Numbered from the stretch's first letter, positions 10,666 to 22,669 are shown. The stretch: DNA of 64,000 nt from Lepraria neglecta (GCA_033220425.1 CM065647.1:4526001-4590000), one strand, 5' to 3'. The notes: generated from the letters alone by a model not told the origin. Numbers and translations are program-made.

Positions 10666-12800
10666 TCACGATGAACCTCTCGTGAGCTCCAGAATGAGTC
10701 CCTCCGACTTGAACTCGCCTTGCTGCAGGTCTGAGGTAGTTACGAAACAGGCGAAGTAGAGAGACTTGCCCCCGGCAGGCCATTCATGGTAAAAGGGTTC
10801 GTGGTCCAAAACTTCAATAAAGCCGGAGTCCGACTTGAGATTTAAGCTACCAATGCGCAGCTTCTCTAACACAACATCATCGAGGTCTGGCACAGAAAGC
10901 TTGATCTTTATCAACGGGCCGCGAATGGTCAAGTGGCCACTACTGATAGAACTTAGTGAGTCACTCAACGGGACAGTCTACGCTTCTGATACAGAAACGC
11001 ATATGTTCTTGCGAGCTGTGTACCTTATTTCAGTGCTGTGGAAGTATATCTCTCCCTTGACGGACGCCCACGACCATGATGGAGCTATAAAAGTGGCTGG
11101 TCTCGTCCCAGATGCTGCCACACGCCAGAGAAGGTCAACCACCAAGTCTGTTCTCCAGAGGTAAGAGTCATTGAAAACACCCATAACCTGCAGTGTTGCT
11201 TTCGCGAGACCAGCTATCGCGACTAACTTATCGGAGTCATACGTCAGATTTGGTCGGGTGTAGTCTTTGACGATTGCTGTCCAGTACTCGTTGGAGAAGA
11301 TCAAATCGTCTTTGCCCAGCAGACGTAGGGAGGCCATCAAATAACCGGTAGGCTGAGCGGTCTGGATTGGTACTCCCAGAGGGAATGCCTCGGAGAAAGT
11401 ACCGTGCGCACAATTCCACCATAGCTGCTCGTAAACGCAATGGATTGTCCTCGGCGCTAATAATTTCTCCTGAAGAACCCAACATCGCTTGTTGAGTGGG
11501 CCGTTCTCGACTCGTCGCTCCCAGCAATTTTCATCAAGGCAGAGATAGGTTCCAGCCTCGAGACCGGTCCAAGTTGTTTCGATAGAACACCAATTAGACA
11601 GGAGGCGGTGAGTCGAGTGAAACAATCCACCATTTCCGTCTGCTGAGGACGTTGCAGCAAAGTTGACCCACGCATTGGAGTACACGGATGACATGAGCAA
11701 GGCCTCACGTTGCCAATCTTCCGCTGAGTCCTGGATAATGCAAAGAGAATCGATCCATAGGCATTGGCATCCTAAAGAGCTGGTAAAAGTCACGGCATCC
11801 TGAAAGGTTTTGGAGAGAGCTCCAAAATCGATACCGAGAGAAAATTTGGCGTAGAGCCCATTTAGGAGCCGAATGATAGGGCTCGGGCACCAACAGTGGC
11901 TCAGCGTTACGTAGGGAGTGCTTAGCGCTAGTTTCAAGGTCTCACATAATGAGACAACAGGATGGCTTTCTGTAGGTTCTATGTGCAGTAGCCTCGTAGA
12001 CAGTCTTCGCCTGCTGGAGGTGCTGGGGTCTTGGAATGCTCGCATTTGACATTCTGGATGATCTGTGGAGCACTCCGATAATTAGTGCTTTATGTGCTGG
12101 AGGCTGTTCAGTGGCAATCCATCACCTCCCTGCAGCAAACGAGTATGGATCAAGAACTCTGCTCTTTATGAGATTAGTAGACCAAAAAGACGGGTTAAAC
12201 GGTATACTCTGAGGATCCACTAGTAGAACATCTTTAGTAAACACGTATTCCTTCTCTCCACCTCGCCATCAAAGAAGTAGAAAATGTAGAGAGCAAGATC
12301 CTCTTTGTAGGGATGGACGATAATGATGCCTATCAACCTAGATGGGTTCTTCTGGGCCTCATCTCGATGCTCATCTCGAAGATCATCGATTCTATTAGGC
12401 GCTATATCCCACAGTATTGTGCAAAGGTGACATCCATTCCGTGCAGACTCTTGTAAACCTAAGATACCATGTGCTGAGGCGATAAGTACGACACGCTATT
12501 TGATGAGGCTGCACTGGCTCCGTCTGCGACTAACACGTTTGCCCAGTCAGGTCTCTCGTACCAATAGTCTTCGTCGTCATCATCGCCTTCGTCCTCGGAA
12601 GATGTTTCGGACGACGAAAGCCTCTCAATGGGAATTTCCTCCTGCAGCGTTCATGGCTCGTCAGTTCGACTGTCTGGGCGGCTTTGAAGTTCAACTTCTG
12701 ATGGTGCTATCTCAGCCCAACGTCCTTGGAAGATCTGTTGACATTGTTCGCAAAGAATAGCTAAGGTCCGCCATGCGCGGTATGCGCAAAGGAATTCAAG
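10666..12800 (-). pseudogene. HET-domain (heterokaryon incompatibility) pseudogene
   Basis: HET-domain proteins trigger cell death when genetically different hyphae fuse. The central frame 12045-10978 carries the HET hallmarks YVTLSHCW, LWIDSLCIIQD, VYSNAWVNFAAT, RCWVLQEKLLAPRTIH and WSWASVKGEI. The N-terminal region upstream is recognisable only by joining frames: an LCEQCQQIF segment near 12740, an acidic stretch, then LQESARNGCHLC near 12450 and SECSTDHPEC near 12065. It is broken by a TGA at about 12645, a frameshift near 12460, another near 12250, a TAA near 12090 where a Trp is expected, and an in-frame TAG at 10978-10980, after which the frame resumes for about 100 residues. The stops fit G/C to A/T transitions. 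An undetected intron could explain one frame change but not all the breaks. Confidence 0.85.
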
Positions 12801-13798
12801 TCAATGAGGAGACAATTGTTGGCTAGTGCATTTGAGGGTTTTCGCTTGACTGCAGATGAAGAAGTGTTGATGGTCAGCCTCGCAGGTAGCAAAAAGGCCC
12901 GGAAGTAGCCCCTCGACTATCCGGGCGTTGCTGCTCGAACTACAATTCGTTGCGAATATACGGCTACTGAGTTAATGACTGAGAACTTGCAAGGGTCTCA
13001 GACCCAAAAATTCTAAGCCTTTACTGCTTACTGTCAAGTATATTGGTTGTTTCTTATACTTAGAAACTCGAATAATTAAGGCAACTTCCTCTGCTAGCTG
13101 GAAAGCGGCGCCTGGTGACGCCGTAGAAGCGACTTCGCTATGAGCCCGCCCTCTGACAGTGTCGCAGCCCGACATTTTGCTCCTACATGGTCAAACTCCT
13201 AAATTGTTGTGTCGAATATTCGTTTGTCGGGCTCCTCTGGAGGAGCCGCAAATTGAGGGTTTCCAGCTCAAGGGAAGTAAGAACGGCGGGGTTCTGTGCA
13301 CGAAAGGGGCGGAAAGCAAAGAGATCACCACTCGCAGGGAGCAGAAAGTGAACATATTTTCGGTCAGGAGGCGCAAAGAGTTGAACGGTCGAGCGGCGGT
13401 TCTAACAATGGTCTCGCGGTGCATGGCTTACTCGTAAAAATATACGCGGAAGAGAGGACGCAGAGAGCGTGTCCCTAATTCTTTTTCTCATCTTCACATA
13501 TGATTCCCAAGGATGCTTAACTTGGAATACTGATTTCCGAAGCGATTCCTTTACAACTGCTATGATAATCTAAGCATAGGGTGTATCTTCTTAATGGGGA
13601 AATTGGTTTTCTCATTTCTCATTTCGTAATTCTTCTTTCGGATTCAAATCCTGGTCTGCTCTGACAGCCATGCCCTACGATATCCTCAGTGCCCCATGAC
13701 GTTCATGATGGATAGGAGAAATGGTCATGTGTGAGCAGTGTTAAGACAATCTGAAAGCGCCATCTGAGCGTACTTCCAGTATGGAACATAGGACACGC
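12801..13798. other. Intergenic region
   Basis: This 1 kb lies between the HET relic and the Zn2Cys6 gene. Frames at 12972-13478 overlap on both strands and have no recognisable motif. The upstream limit of the HET relic is itself uncertain and may reach into this stretch. Confidence 0.4.
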
Positions 13799-16534
13799 TC
13801 ATGTGTCAGGTGGTGCTTCTTGGCTTTCCAGTAGCTCCCAATTAAACGGAATATCACCCTCACCGCTCCCACCAAGTAGATTTTGATCGACGAGTCCCTA
13901 TATGGATATCAGTCGGTAAGCCTCAGCGCATCAAAAACCCTCAAGACTTACCCAGTCGATGTTATCAAAGTCATTGAAGACTGTGTTCAGAGGGTCTGCA
14001 GAAATGGCATCTGATGGAGCATAGTCGTTCCCAGGAAATTCTTGTCCTTGAAAATCGAAGCCACTCATGTCCCATGACGAGTACCTAGAAGAGATTGATG
14101 CTGCTGACTTCACGTCCGCTCCATTCATTGAGACAGGCGGCCAAGTCGGCATTTCCTGAGGTGTGTCCGCTGGATTCGGTGGGATGTTTGGTCTTGGTAC
14201 TTTTGAGAGCATGGCTGCAAGAACGTTCGCAGCACGGCGCGCATCTCGAGAGATTCCTCTTCGCGACGTCCAGATGCCATGGGAAAGTTTCAACGCGTCG
14301 TATTTCTTGACTTGAGCATTCATGTCCTCCGGAGACGTGGACATTGATTGCTTGTGAGACTCATATAGGTCGAGGCTGGTGATCATCGCAGCCAGGAGAA
14401 AGCCATGCAATGTCAGACTTGACAGCATCCATCTATCATTGTAGAGTTGGCCTCCTGGCTGGCATGCGTCGTGTATCTCAGCTTGAAATTTCAAGAGCTG
14501 GAGGCCTGCGTCGGTACAAGTTCTGCGTGAATAGATGAAGGCCGGATTTGACCTGTCGTGGCTGAGGTATTTTCGATGCAAGATACAGAGACTCTTCAGA
14601 TACAGCTGTTCGATGTTTAGTCTGTTCAATATCTCGTAGGTTTGATCTGTGAACGATGAGCCCAGGGGTCTCATTCGGAGACTGGGAGGGACAGCCGCGT
14701 TTATTTCACGAAGCTCGCCGTCAAGCTTCAGAGTGCCTTCGTATGATGGATTTTGGAGAGATAATGCATGCCGAATGACACGGCCGTAAATTTTCGCTAG
14801 TCGACTCTTGAAGCAGTAGTACAGCATTGGCGTGGGATCAGTCGGCGGCCGAGAGGCTGGGAGTGCTGTACAATTCTCGTCAAAGTCTGTATCAAATAGA
14901 TTGCTCGGAGATTCCGTGTCACATTCTTCCTCATGTATGATTGCGGGTAGACCAGCCTGAAAAGCGAATAGGAGGTCGAAGGTTTCTACAATGGAGAAAA
15001 TTCTTCTCCTCATTTCGCCTTCGAACGGAGAGATGTTGGCCAGATGGCGAGGATCTCGATGGTAGCCCATCTTCAAGGCAAGCCTTGCACTGATTCCCAT
15101 GATCATCCAGACATCTGTATCTACATCTGCTTTTATCATATACTTGCAGATTGCGTATAGGAGGATGGCTTCCACAGAGTACGGTTTAGCCTTCTGGTAG
15201 CCACCGGTCACAAGAGTCTGGCCAGATCTCAAGAGAAATGCTGGTTTCGGAAGACCGTCTGAAGAATCAACAACTTCAGGGCTAGTAGCTTGGCTGATTC
15301 GAGAACCGAGATGCAAGGCCGAAAAGAGCATTGAGATCCAAAGAAAAGAGACAGAAGAAGGATCGACCCAAAAGGACTCGTACTGCAAAAGGTCAGTACC
15401 TCAACATAACATTGGTTCTATTGGTTCTCAACAAACGTGCCTCCCTCAGAAACTTCCCACTGTGGATGATCGCTGCGGAAGTTATTAGGTGGCTTTACAA
15501 TCGGAGCGGCGTACTTACGGAGCTGAATGTGCTTCGCATTAAAGTATGCGGTAAGTAGCTTGTCCACAACAGTTCTTGGTGGCAGGGAGTTGCAAACATC
15601 CGTTAGTGTCAGGGATTGAGTTGTGTCGAGTAAAATGTCAGGACCATCCGTGAGAGCGGATGGAGGTGTTTCTTCGCTGTTATCCAGGCCTGGTTCAAGG
15701 ACGCCTTGAATATCTCGAATCTAGAGCAGGTTAGTTGCGTATCCAGAGCTTCTTCTACCAAAGGAAGACTCACATTATCTAGTATTGCCGCCCAATGGGT
15801 GGCGCCGTGATAGTTTGTCTCTGAACCATTAATGTCCAAATATCCTCCAGAAGACGCCTCGAAGTTTTGTCGTAAGCTGTTGACTGAGAGGTCTTCTAAG
15901 CGCTGATCCAATGTCGCGTTGTAGGAAGGCTTCCTCTCGCTGCGGTTCCCTGAACCCTCTTTGGTTGTCTGCATGAGATTTGTGACCATTTGCTCGAGCT
16001 TCTGTAAGCGAAGCTGTGCCTCCGAAGTCCTTGATCCGCCGTCACGCCTATCATGCCCATTTTGGTTGCCATTGGAATAGTTGCATGATGCCGCATCCCC
16101 TCTTTTTGAGCACGACATGCACGGGACTTGTCGGTTACACTTCAACCTGTGGGAACAGTAAGCCAGCTATGGCGAAGGATCGACTACTTCATGAGACTGA
16201 CTTTCGCGTCCTACAAGCCAAGCAAGACTGAATGATTTCAGAGTCAGCAGTTCTCTTTTAAGACGATTCTTGAGTCGAAAGACACATCTCATGAGCCGGA
16301 AATCTTGCAGCTTGGAAGGGTGAATGATAACTCAGAAAAATAACTTACCATTGTCTGCCGGTTGCGTTTGGTCAACTGAACATGTGTGCCATTGGTTGAA
16401 GGACCATGTTTCGCTACTCGGAAGACATTCTGGTATTGGGACATTCCAGACATCTCGATCGGATCGCTGTGGAAAAGCCTCGTGATAAAACAGTCTTCTT
16501 CGCAGTCTATAGGGTGTCTTGAGAAATGTGACAA
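13799..16534 (-). CDS. Zn(II)2Cys6 transcription factor with fungal-specific TF domain
   Basis: A nuclear regulator whose targets are unknown. Seven exons on the minus strand fit: 16534-16349, 16227-16202, 16146-15774, 15720-15519, 15472-15441, 15382-13952 and 13897-13799, about 782 aa. The zinc cluster spans exons 2-3: C-x2-C-x6-C-x5-C-x2-C-x8-C, starting SCLACRTRKLKC and ending AASC, followed by a coiled coil (AQLRLQKLEQMVTNL). The middle-homology domain is clear in exon 6 (ESFWVDP, LLYAICKYMIKADVD, ALKMGYHRDP, GEMRRRIFSIVE). The last exon, beginning after DNIDW, adds a 32-residue tail. Intron 5 must use a GC donor (GAG|gcacgt) to keep the frame between FLRE and YESFW. The extent of exon 1 and the true start are uncertain. 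An adjacent oxidoreductase relic and EasG-like gene suggest, but do not prove, a local pathway role. Confidence 0.88.
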
Positions 16535-16745
16535 GCTTCAGCGGCTTGGATGAAGCCGGAGAGAGTAGAAGGGAAACTGTATGTTATGCCACCGCCTATG
16601 TCAACATTTCAGAAAGTCCTGTCGTATTCTAGTCATTGCTTAGTGGCCATGCAGTTCTTCTTTCCAACTGTCATCTATAGAAGGAGGAAATTCCTAGTTC
16701 TAAGAGCCGTGATAGACCGGTGCTGCAGACTATCAATATATACCC
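16535..16745. other. Upstream region of the Zn2Cys6 gene
   Basis: Short AT-leaning sequence between the regulator and the MITE. No feature is supported beyond a likely promoter. Confidence 0.35.
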
Positions 16746-16903
16746 ACGTCATCGCCAAAATAAAAGTCAATGAGGGGCTCCCCTAAGCCTACCCCCAAGA
16801 TAACCCTAGGTTAGTCCCCGGGGTAGCGACTCCAGGCGACTGCTGGGGACGACTTCCGGGGCAGCTCCAGGGCCGATATTGACTTTTATCTTGGCGATGA
16901 CGT
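16746..16903. mobile_element. MITE-like element with 26-bp terminal inverted repeats
   Basis: The 26 bases at 16746-16771 and the reverse complement of 16878-16903 differ at one position (core ATCGCCAA..TAAAAGTCAAT). The 158-bp unit has no coding capacity and a GC-rich interior with many CCCC/GGGG blocks that could fold. A target duplication is not clear; TA dinucleotides lie within 2-4 bases of both ends. A degenerate relative of one end (CTTTTTATCTTGGTAATG) appears at about 17083-17101. Confidence 0.6.
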
Positions 16904-18221
16904 GATACCTAGTGGTGTCTACGGCTCGGCCCGGGAGATTTCCAGCACCGAGACCTACAAGCGTAACTATTGCTTTAGGGGCGAAATCTTGACATACTAG
17001 GTACTACGGTAGGTCTTCATTGCTGCTATCTTCTTGATCAAGTTCTCGGCAAAAAAGCAGCATCACGACCAAGTACCCCTATCTTTTTATCTTGGTAATG
17101 GGATGACCCCCGGAGTTGGCAACCCCTCTGATTAGCACCGCCTAAAAGGCGCCCTAGAGAGGGGTATTTAGGCGGAGTAAACTGGTCCCTAAGGTAGCCA
17201 GATCGGGAATTTCTGGGGGCTGTGTTTGTCGCCTAGACGACAAGCTCTAGAGCAAGCTTTATGGCACTGCCTACTCAGAGGGTGAATTCTTCTAAGCCGT
17301 TGAGAGTTTCCCCAAGTTGGCGCGGGACAGTCTCCCAGGCCCCTTCGCCGAGCAACCACCAGACAAATTATACAATTATGAGAGGATTCACGTTTTCAAC
17401 CTGAAAACTGGAAGTTATTGTGTTATTATGGTCAAATTCAGGCTCTCATTGCGTTCATACCATCACAAGCAGAGCACTATGAACAGTAATTTTGAACTTA
17501 GTGTTCTCACTCCTGAAGCTATACACACCGGCACAAGTGGATATGTAAATAGATGCTTGGGCGGTCTAACGCCAGGGCTAGCAGGCCTAGAAAGGCTACA
17601 ACAGGTGCCCCAGCGCTAGAAAACTCCCATGCCTAGGCGGCATAGACCTGGAGTGTAGATAGGCTCTATATAGGCTATGTATAAGGTGCGGGTAGGCAGG
17701 AAAGAACTGCTATAGCTCTGAAAGAGATGAACTCGACTGAAGAGCCAACTGCTGGTGGGATGCTCATACAAATAGTGCTCTCAGGAAGCACGGATCTCTC
17801 GCTATGGCCCATGGTCATGGCGCATGGCTGAAACCGCATCTGATCATGAGACACACTAACCCACAGTCCCACTGTAGCGAGTAATGATGCTCTGTGGGAG
17901 CGGCGAAAAGGTGCGATTGAGGCTTCGTATGCCATCCGTAAACAAGATCCTCGATGCAAACAGCCCAAACCGGCAGGTTCATACCCAACTTATAGCGACT
18001 GTCTGGGGTGCTGTCCCGAGCCAGCGCCTTTCGCCTGGCACTCGAAGTCTACGTCTTCACTCATGGCCGACCCCGACGAGCAGCTGATTACACATCGATG
18101 TGGTCCAGGCCTTTGGCTTTCGATTAATACAGAAGATGGATGAATTAATATTTGGAGTCTATCAAATGGCACCTCGATTGCTTGAATGTTTGGAGTACTT
18201 CTACCACAAGATCTGCCGGAG
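16904..18221. other. Intergenic repeat-like sequence
   Basis: GC-rich short blocks (17100-17310) resemble further MITE debris. A plus-strand frame at 17317-17619 and a minus-strand frame at 17675-17968 have no motif. I see no gene. Confidence 0.35.
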
Positions 18222-19440
18222 TCAAAACAATGCCACTCGTCTGTAGCAAGCCAATGAAACGGACTTGCCGAGTCTGTTATTATATGCTTCCACTGACAAG
18301 ACAACCACAAGCTTGCTTGCCGAAACACCTTTCCTTAGCTTATGAATGCCACGCTGCAGATGCTCGAGCCCCTTCCCAATTACCGTTGGCTCCGGAGCTG
18401 GTTTGAATTGACCACTCGTCAGAGCCGCTGGTAGGAAGTCTTTATAGATTGCACTGGCAGGGTTCTCTGGATGAGCGAAGATCGCAGACGACATGACTGT
18501 CACTGCGTTAGCATCGCCAATCGCTTGGTATGTTCATAAAAGGACCCTACTCTGCTTCATATTCACACTTGCAGGAATATGCCCAGGTGGTCTCTGGAAG
18601 GAAGCGATGAAACCGCCTCCCAGCTGTGCAAGGACCTGAGCTATAAGCATAATGCTGTCATGGACACCAGTTGTTGCCAAGGCGTCATTCTTTGACCTCT
18701 AGACTATCGAGGAAGTCCTACCATCGAAAACACCTGCCACAGTCCCCTTGTGCAGCGCAGCAACTAAATCCTCGACAATGCTGGGCCTGCGGTAGTCAAA
18801 GACATCTGTGGTGCCGAGCTTATTGCAATAATCAAAGCTTCCTTTCGATGCCGTTGTGACTACGTCGAGTCCAGAAGCTACGGCGAGTTGAGTGGCAGCG
18901 CTGCCCATGCTTGGGCTTCCTCCCCAAACAAGTATGGTTATGCGTTTTCTCAGGGTTCATGCTTGGGGCTGGCAGATCCAGGTATTCGTTATTGATACAA
19001 GCCAGCAGCAGCAGTTGAAAACGTTAATGGTATCACGGACGCAGCCTCGTATGTCATACTGGTGGGAATGGGATAGAAGGAACTCGCTACGGCAACGGTG
19101 TATTTCTGGAAGCTCGCGTTCTCCGGCTTGCCAGTCCTGAGGCCAAGGGCATACGCAAAACACTTTGGCCGTTGCTAATATTGGTGACGCTTTCGCCAAT
19201 CTCAACGATTTCGCCTGCAAGATCGCTGCCAAAGATTGCAGGCCACTGCTGAACGAATAATCCAAAGTCTTGCCTTCCCCAATCACTTGGACTAATTGCG
19301 ATTGCGTGAGTCTTGACCAGAACCTCTCCCAGCCCAGGTCTGCTTAGATCAGCTGTACCAACTCTGAGTTGATGGCCCACGCCGTCAATCCAAGCCGCCT
19401 CGTTCGTCATCGACATCGTGGGGTTGGCGTTTTCGAGCAT
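18222..19440 (-). pseudogene. Broken zinc-type alcohol dehydrogenase-like oxidoreductase (ToxD/enoyl-reductase family)
   Basis: Intact members are NAD(P)H-dependent MDR oxidoreductases, often working beside secondary-metabolite genes. The N-terminal GroES-like part is present from 19440 (NEAAWIDG, GLGEVLVKTHAIAISPSDW, PAIFGSDLAGEIVEIG). The frame then shifts near 19160 into VFAYALGLRTGKPENASFQKY. More shifts follow near 18990 and 18940, before the Rossmann part ILVWGGSPSMGSAATQLAVA. It continues with TTDVFDYRRPSIVEDLV and, after in-frame TAG near 18700 and TGA near 18540, with MSSAIFAHPENP and the usual C-terminal GVSASKLVVVL. At least three frameshifts and two stops mean it cannot encode the enzyme. 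The gaps are too short for introns. Confidence 0.8.
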
Positions 19441-19972
19441 GTCAACAAGTGCAAGTTTTGGTTCGCAGTATCTACAGAACTCTGTTCCAAAACCGAGTTC
19501 GAGAGTGAGTTGGTTCTATTGTGATTAAGATGCTGCAATGATTTTTTTCAGAAAGGCTACTGATTTCCCTAGGCACGCTCATTACGCAACCGGCACCATG
19601 GCCTGTGGGAAGAGCATCCCGGCTTTCTTATCACAATCCCATCACCGAACCTTTCAATACGTCATCGCATTGTTATCGTAAATCCAAAATAGTGTGATCC
19701 CATCCACAATATTAACTCTGAAAGCTACAACAAAGTTTTGAAGGTGGACGAAAAGGGAAATTTGCGGACGTTCGGATATGAGGCCTTGGCATTTGTACTT
19801 TGTACTGTTAGAGCCAAGTTTGGTTGTCGACCAAAAGCCGAAGCAGTGATTCCATATATCAATGACCAAAGGGCCTACTTATTCAACAGCTGCCATCGAC
19901 AACCCAGCATTCCAGAATCAGTCAATTCGGAAGATCCAAGTCCTGAATTCATCAATCTATCAATTATCAATA
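19441..19972. other. Divergent promoter region
   Basis: These 532 bp lie between the divergent oxidoreductase relic and the EasG-like gene. The region would have been a shared promoter. No coding feature is supported. Confidence 0.4.
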
Positions 19973-20949
19973 ATGGCAGTCCTCCTAACTGGTCGCACTG
20001 GTAAGACCTCCATACGCCTTGCACGCTTCCTGCAAGATGCAAAGACCCCATTCGTTTTGGCCTCTCGCAAAGCTCAGGCTGGGGCTCCTTCTGGCATGCC
20101 AGCGACAAAATTTGACTGGCTCGACTCCTCAATCCATGAGAATCCTTTTCAACACAAGTTTCCCAACGGAGAGATTATTTCCGCCGTCTACCTAGTTGCA
20201 CCTGAAGTATCTGATCCTGTACCATCAATGAACGCTTTTGTCGACCTTGCAGTCAACAAGCATGGTGTCAAGAGATTTGTCCTCCTGACCGGTAGCTCGG
20301 TCGAGAAAGGCGGATATCATACTGGAAAAGTGTGGGAGCAATTAGTCAACATTGGCGTTGAATATTGTGTGCTCCGTGCAAATTGGTTCATATTTGTCCC
20401 ACCCTAGATCTTCATCAACTGTCGTCCGGCTGACAGCATGGAAAGGGAGAACTTCACCGAGCAGGGGTTGCTTGCCACGATCAGAAATGGGAGCAAGATC
20501 TACACCGCAACCAGTGACGGTAAAATCCCTTTCATCAGCGCTACGGATATCGCGCACGTCGCATTTCGAGCATTGGTCGATACGACCCCCCACAACACCG
20601 ATTATCGGGTCCTAGGACCGGAACTGTGGATCCATGATGATGCATACCTCCTTTCGGACTCGGATTCTCAAGAAAACAAATGCTGACGATATCCTTGCAG
20701 ATTGCGGCGAAATTTAGCAGTGGTCTGGGACGCGAAGTGGTGCATATCAAACTCTCGGAAGAAGAACAAATTCAGCGCATGATAAAATCGGGCAGGTCGG
20801 AACACTATGCGAAGTTTCTGACCCCTCTTGAAGTCCGGAGTGCTAATGGGAGGGGAGAAACAATGAATGATGATGTGGAGAAAGTGACAGGGCGGCTTCC
20901 GCAGAAATTTGATGCCTTCGTGCAGGAGAACAAGGCGGTGTGGCATTAG
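19973..20949 (+). CDS. EasG/NmrA-like NAD(P)-binding oxidoreductase (ergot-alkaloid-type reductase family)
   Basis: The family holds short-chain-like NAD(P) reductases such as festuclavine/agroclavine dehydrogenase; most genomic members are uncharacterised, so no substrate is assigned. Exons 19973-20385, 20437-20641 and 20701-20949 give 288 aa, the family size. The N-terminus MAVLLTGRTGKTSIRLARFL is a Rossmann GxxGxxG-type loop. TKFDWLDSS, ISAVYLVAPE, GVKRFVLLTGSS, VEYCVLRANW, KIPFISATDIAHVAFRAL, HNTDYRVLGPEL and QENKAVW follow the family order. Intron 2 must start with GC (GAT|gcatac), has a perfect TGCTGAC branch point and ends TTGCAG. Intron 1 (51 nt) replaces the usual WFMENF with a slightly unusual junction, so gene decay is a weaker alternative. 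It is divergent from the broken oxidoreductase. Confidence 0.72.
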
Positions 20950-21907
20950 GTCGGAAAATTATGATTTGTCAGCTTATCTGCTCATGCATGAGATGAATAA
21001 TTGACGGACTGAAATGTATGACTTATATGACTAGAAATAGAAGGCATTCTTGCCATGCTGAAGTGTCTCCGCAACCCAATTGCGTCCACACGGCGTGCTC
21101 AAAGCTTCAAACAACCCTCTAGCAGATAGCCACTTGTCGTTGTTCCCCATTCAATATGATATATGTGCTTGTGCAGTATCCAAGAAGAATGGTGTTTTGG
21201 CATTGGAGTCTCCTGTGAGAGCGGATCCCCAGTGTAGATAGCTCCCTTAGAAGGATTGGACAGCACTGCAAGGCGGCTTCAGGCCGAAATCATCTGTCAA
21301 TGCTCCAATGCTGCGCCACTGCTTTCAACAGCAACTGGCTTTTGCTCGAGTTAACGCGCAGCTTGCAGAGCCGAGTCTAAGTCCCGCATGCCTTTCCTTC
21401 TCATCAAAGTTCAAGATCTTCGTATCTATCTGCTCCGTTAGAGAAGGCTATGAATACTACAAAGCAACAACAGCTCGGCTTAATGTATCTGAGTCTTTCC
21501 CGATCGCTTCCTGGGGTAGCTGAGCCTTGAGCCTTCAAGACACAATGTAGTAGTAAATTCGCTATTCACGTTTCCGAGAATCTCCGGGTTCAATCTACCA
21601 AAAACATGCATAAATAGATATTATTTTGCTTGATTGAGGTTTCAAGTCCTGGACACATACAGCAATAATGTTACTATCTCGACATTAACCTAGCTCAGAG
21701 ACGTCCCCAGTGGGAATACCAGCTAGCCGGTGCTAATGCAGATGCCGCGCTAGTAAGCCTCATTTTCGCGTCCATTTTGCAACCTACAAAATAGCCTTTG
21801 TTGAACAGTCAAGTTGTCTCATATCCCCCATAAAAGTTACTGCTATGCTTCACCGTTTTCCCCATCATTTCTTCAGCTAGGAGAGACCAAGACTCAACCC
21901 AGTTAAT
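20950..21907. other. Intergenic region
   Basis: About 1 kb without a supported gene. The frame 21308-21523 has no motif. Confidence 0.4.
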
Positions 21908-22669
21908 ATGGCACGTCTCCGCAAGGGAGCCAAAATTCACGTCAATACCCAAGCCCAAGCGAGCCATACCGAAAAAATATTTAATTCATACTCGGATTTG
22001 GATTTTCAGTACAATCCATTAAACTCCTCAGCTAAAGAATATCAACGCCTAAGGAAATCAAAAGACTGGAGGCGAGGCGATCCCGAAGGGGACAGAGCAT
22101 GGTCAGAATTCCGACTGGCCTTGGTCAAAGAATTCAACCGGTTATTTGGAACAGATCCATATGACTTGCTAGCGTGGCAGACGCTATGCACATTTGTAGG
22201 GATTCGAGAGAGATTCACAACTTGCGATGATTGCGTTCGAGTAAGTCTTATTTTGAGTACCCATGTAGCACTCAACTAATTGCCACCATAGCGTTTGAAG
22301 AGTCGGCACTTCAACTTAGTGGATCTGGTCGATGCCCGTCGCCGCGAAGATGGAGTAGCTCAAGTATTTCCAACCGAGGAATCGTTGAAGGAATATACGA
22401 AAAGGACTGCTAGTTACTTTCCCTACGACAGCCCCAAAGCGGGAAAGCTCCTGAGACATCTTCTCCGAAAGCCTCACGAGAATACGATAACTAACGTGAT
22501 GGAATCTCCGCCTCCCTACAAGCGAGATGGGCGCTACGAAGCCAAAAACAAAGCGCTTTCGACCTCAACCAACAGAGGAGAGGCACGCTACGCAAAGAAG
22601 CAGCAGATGATAGCGGAATCAGTCGAGGACATCAACCCCTATTCCTATGTCGAGTTTGAGTCTGAATAA
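21908..22669 (+). CDS. Fungus-specific protein of unknown function
   Basis: Two exons, 21908-22240 and 22292-22669, give 236 aa; the intron is GT-AG with a GTAAGT donor. The protein is hydrophilic and basic, without signal peptide or membrane segments. Its core reads LDFQYNPLNSSAKEYQRL, DWRRGDPEG, AWSEFRLALVKEFNRLFG and WQTLCTFVGI, then a CDDCVRRLKSRHFNLVDLVDA segment. I recognise this as a recurrent, uncharacterised family in filamentous fungi in which the C-x-K/R-x-L and NLVDLVDA positions are conserved. A related, more diverged copy lies at 57882-58556. Function is unknown. Confidence 0.75.

Noticed and set aside
13640-13665. GGATTCAAATCC resembling a tRNA T-arm
   Set aside because: No anticodon arm or acceptor stem can be formed around it. 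I found no convincing tRNA anywhere in the window.
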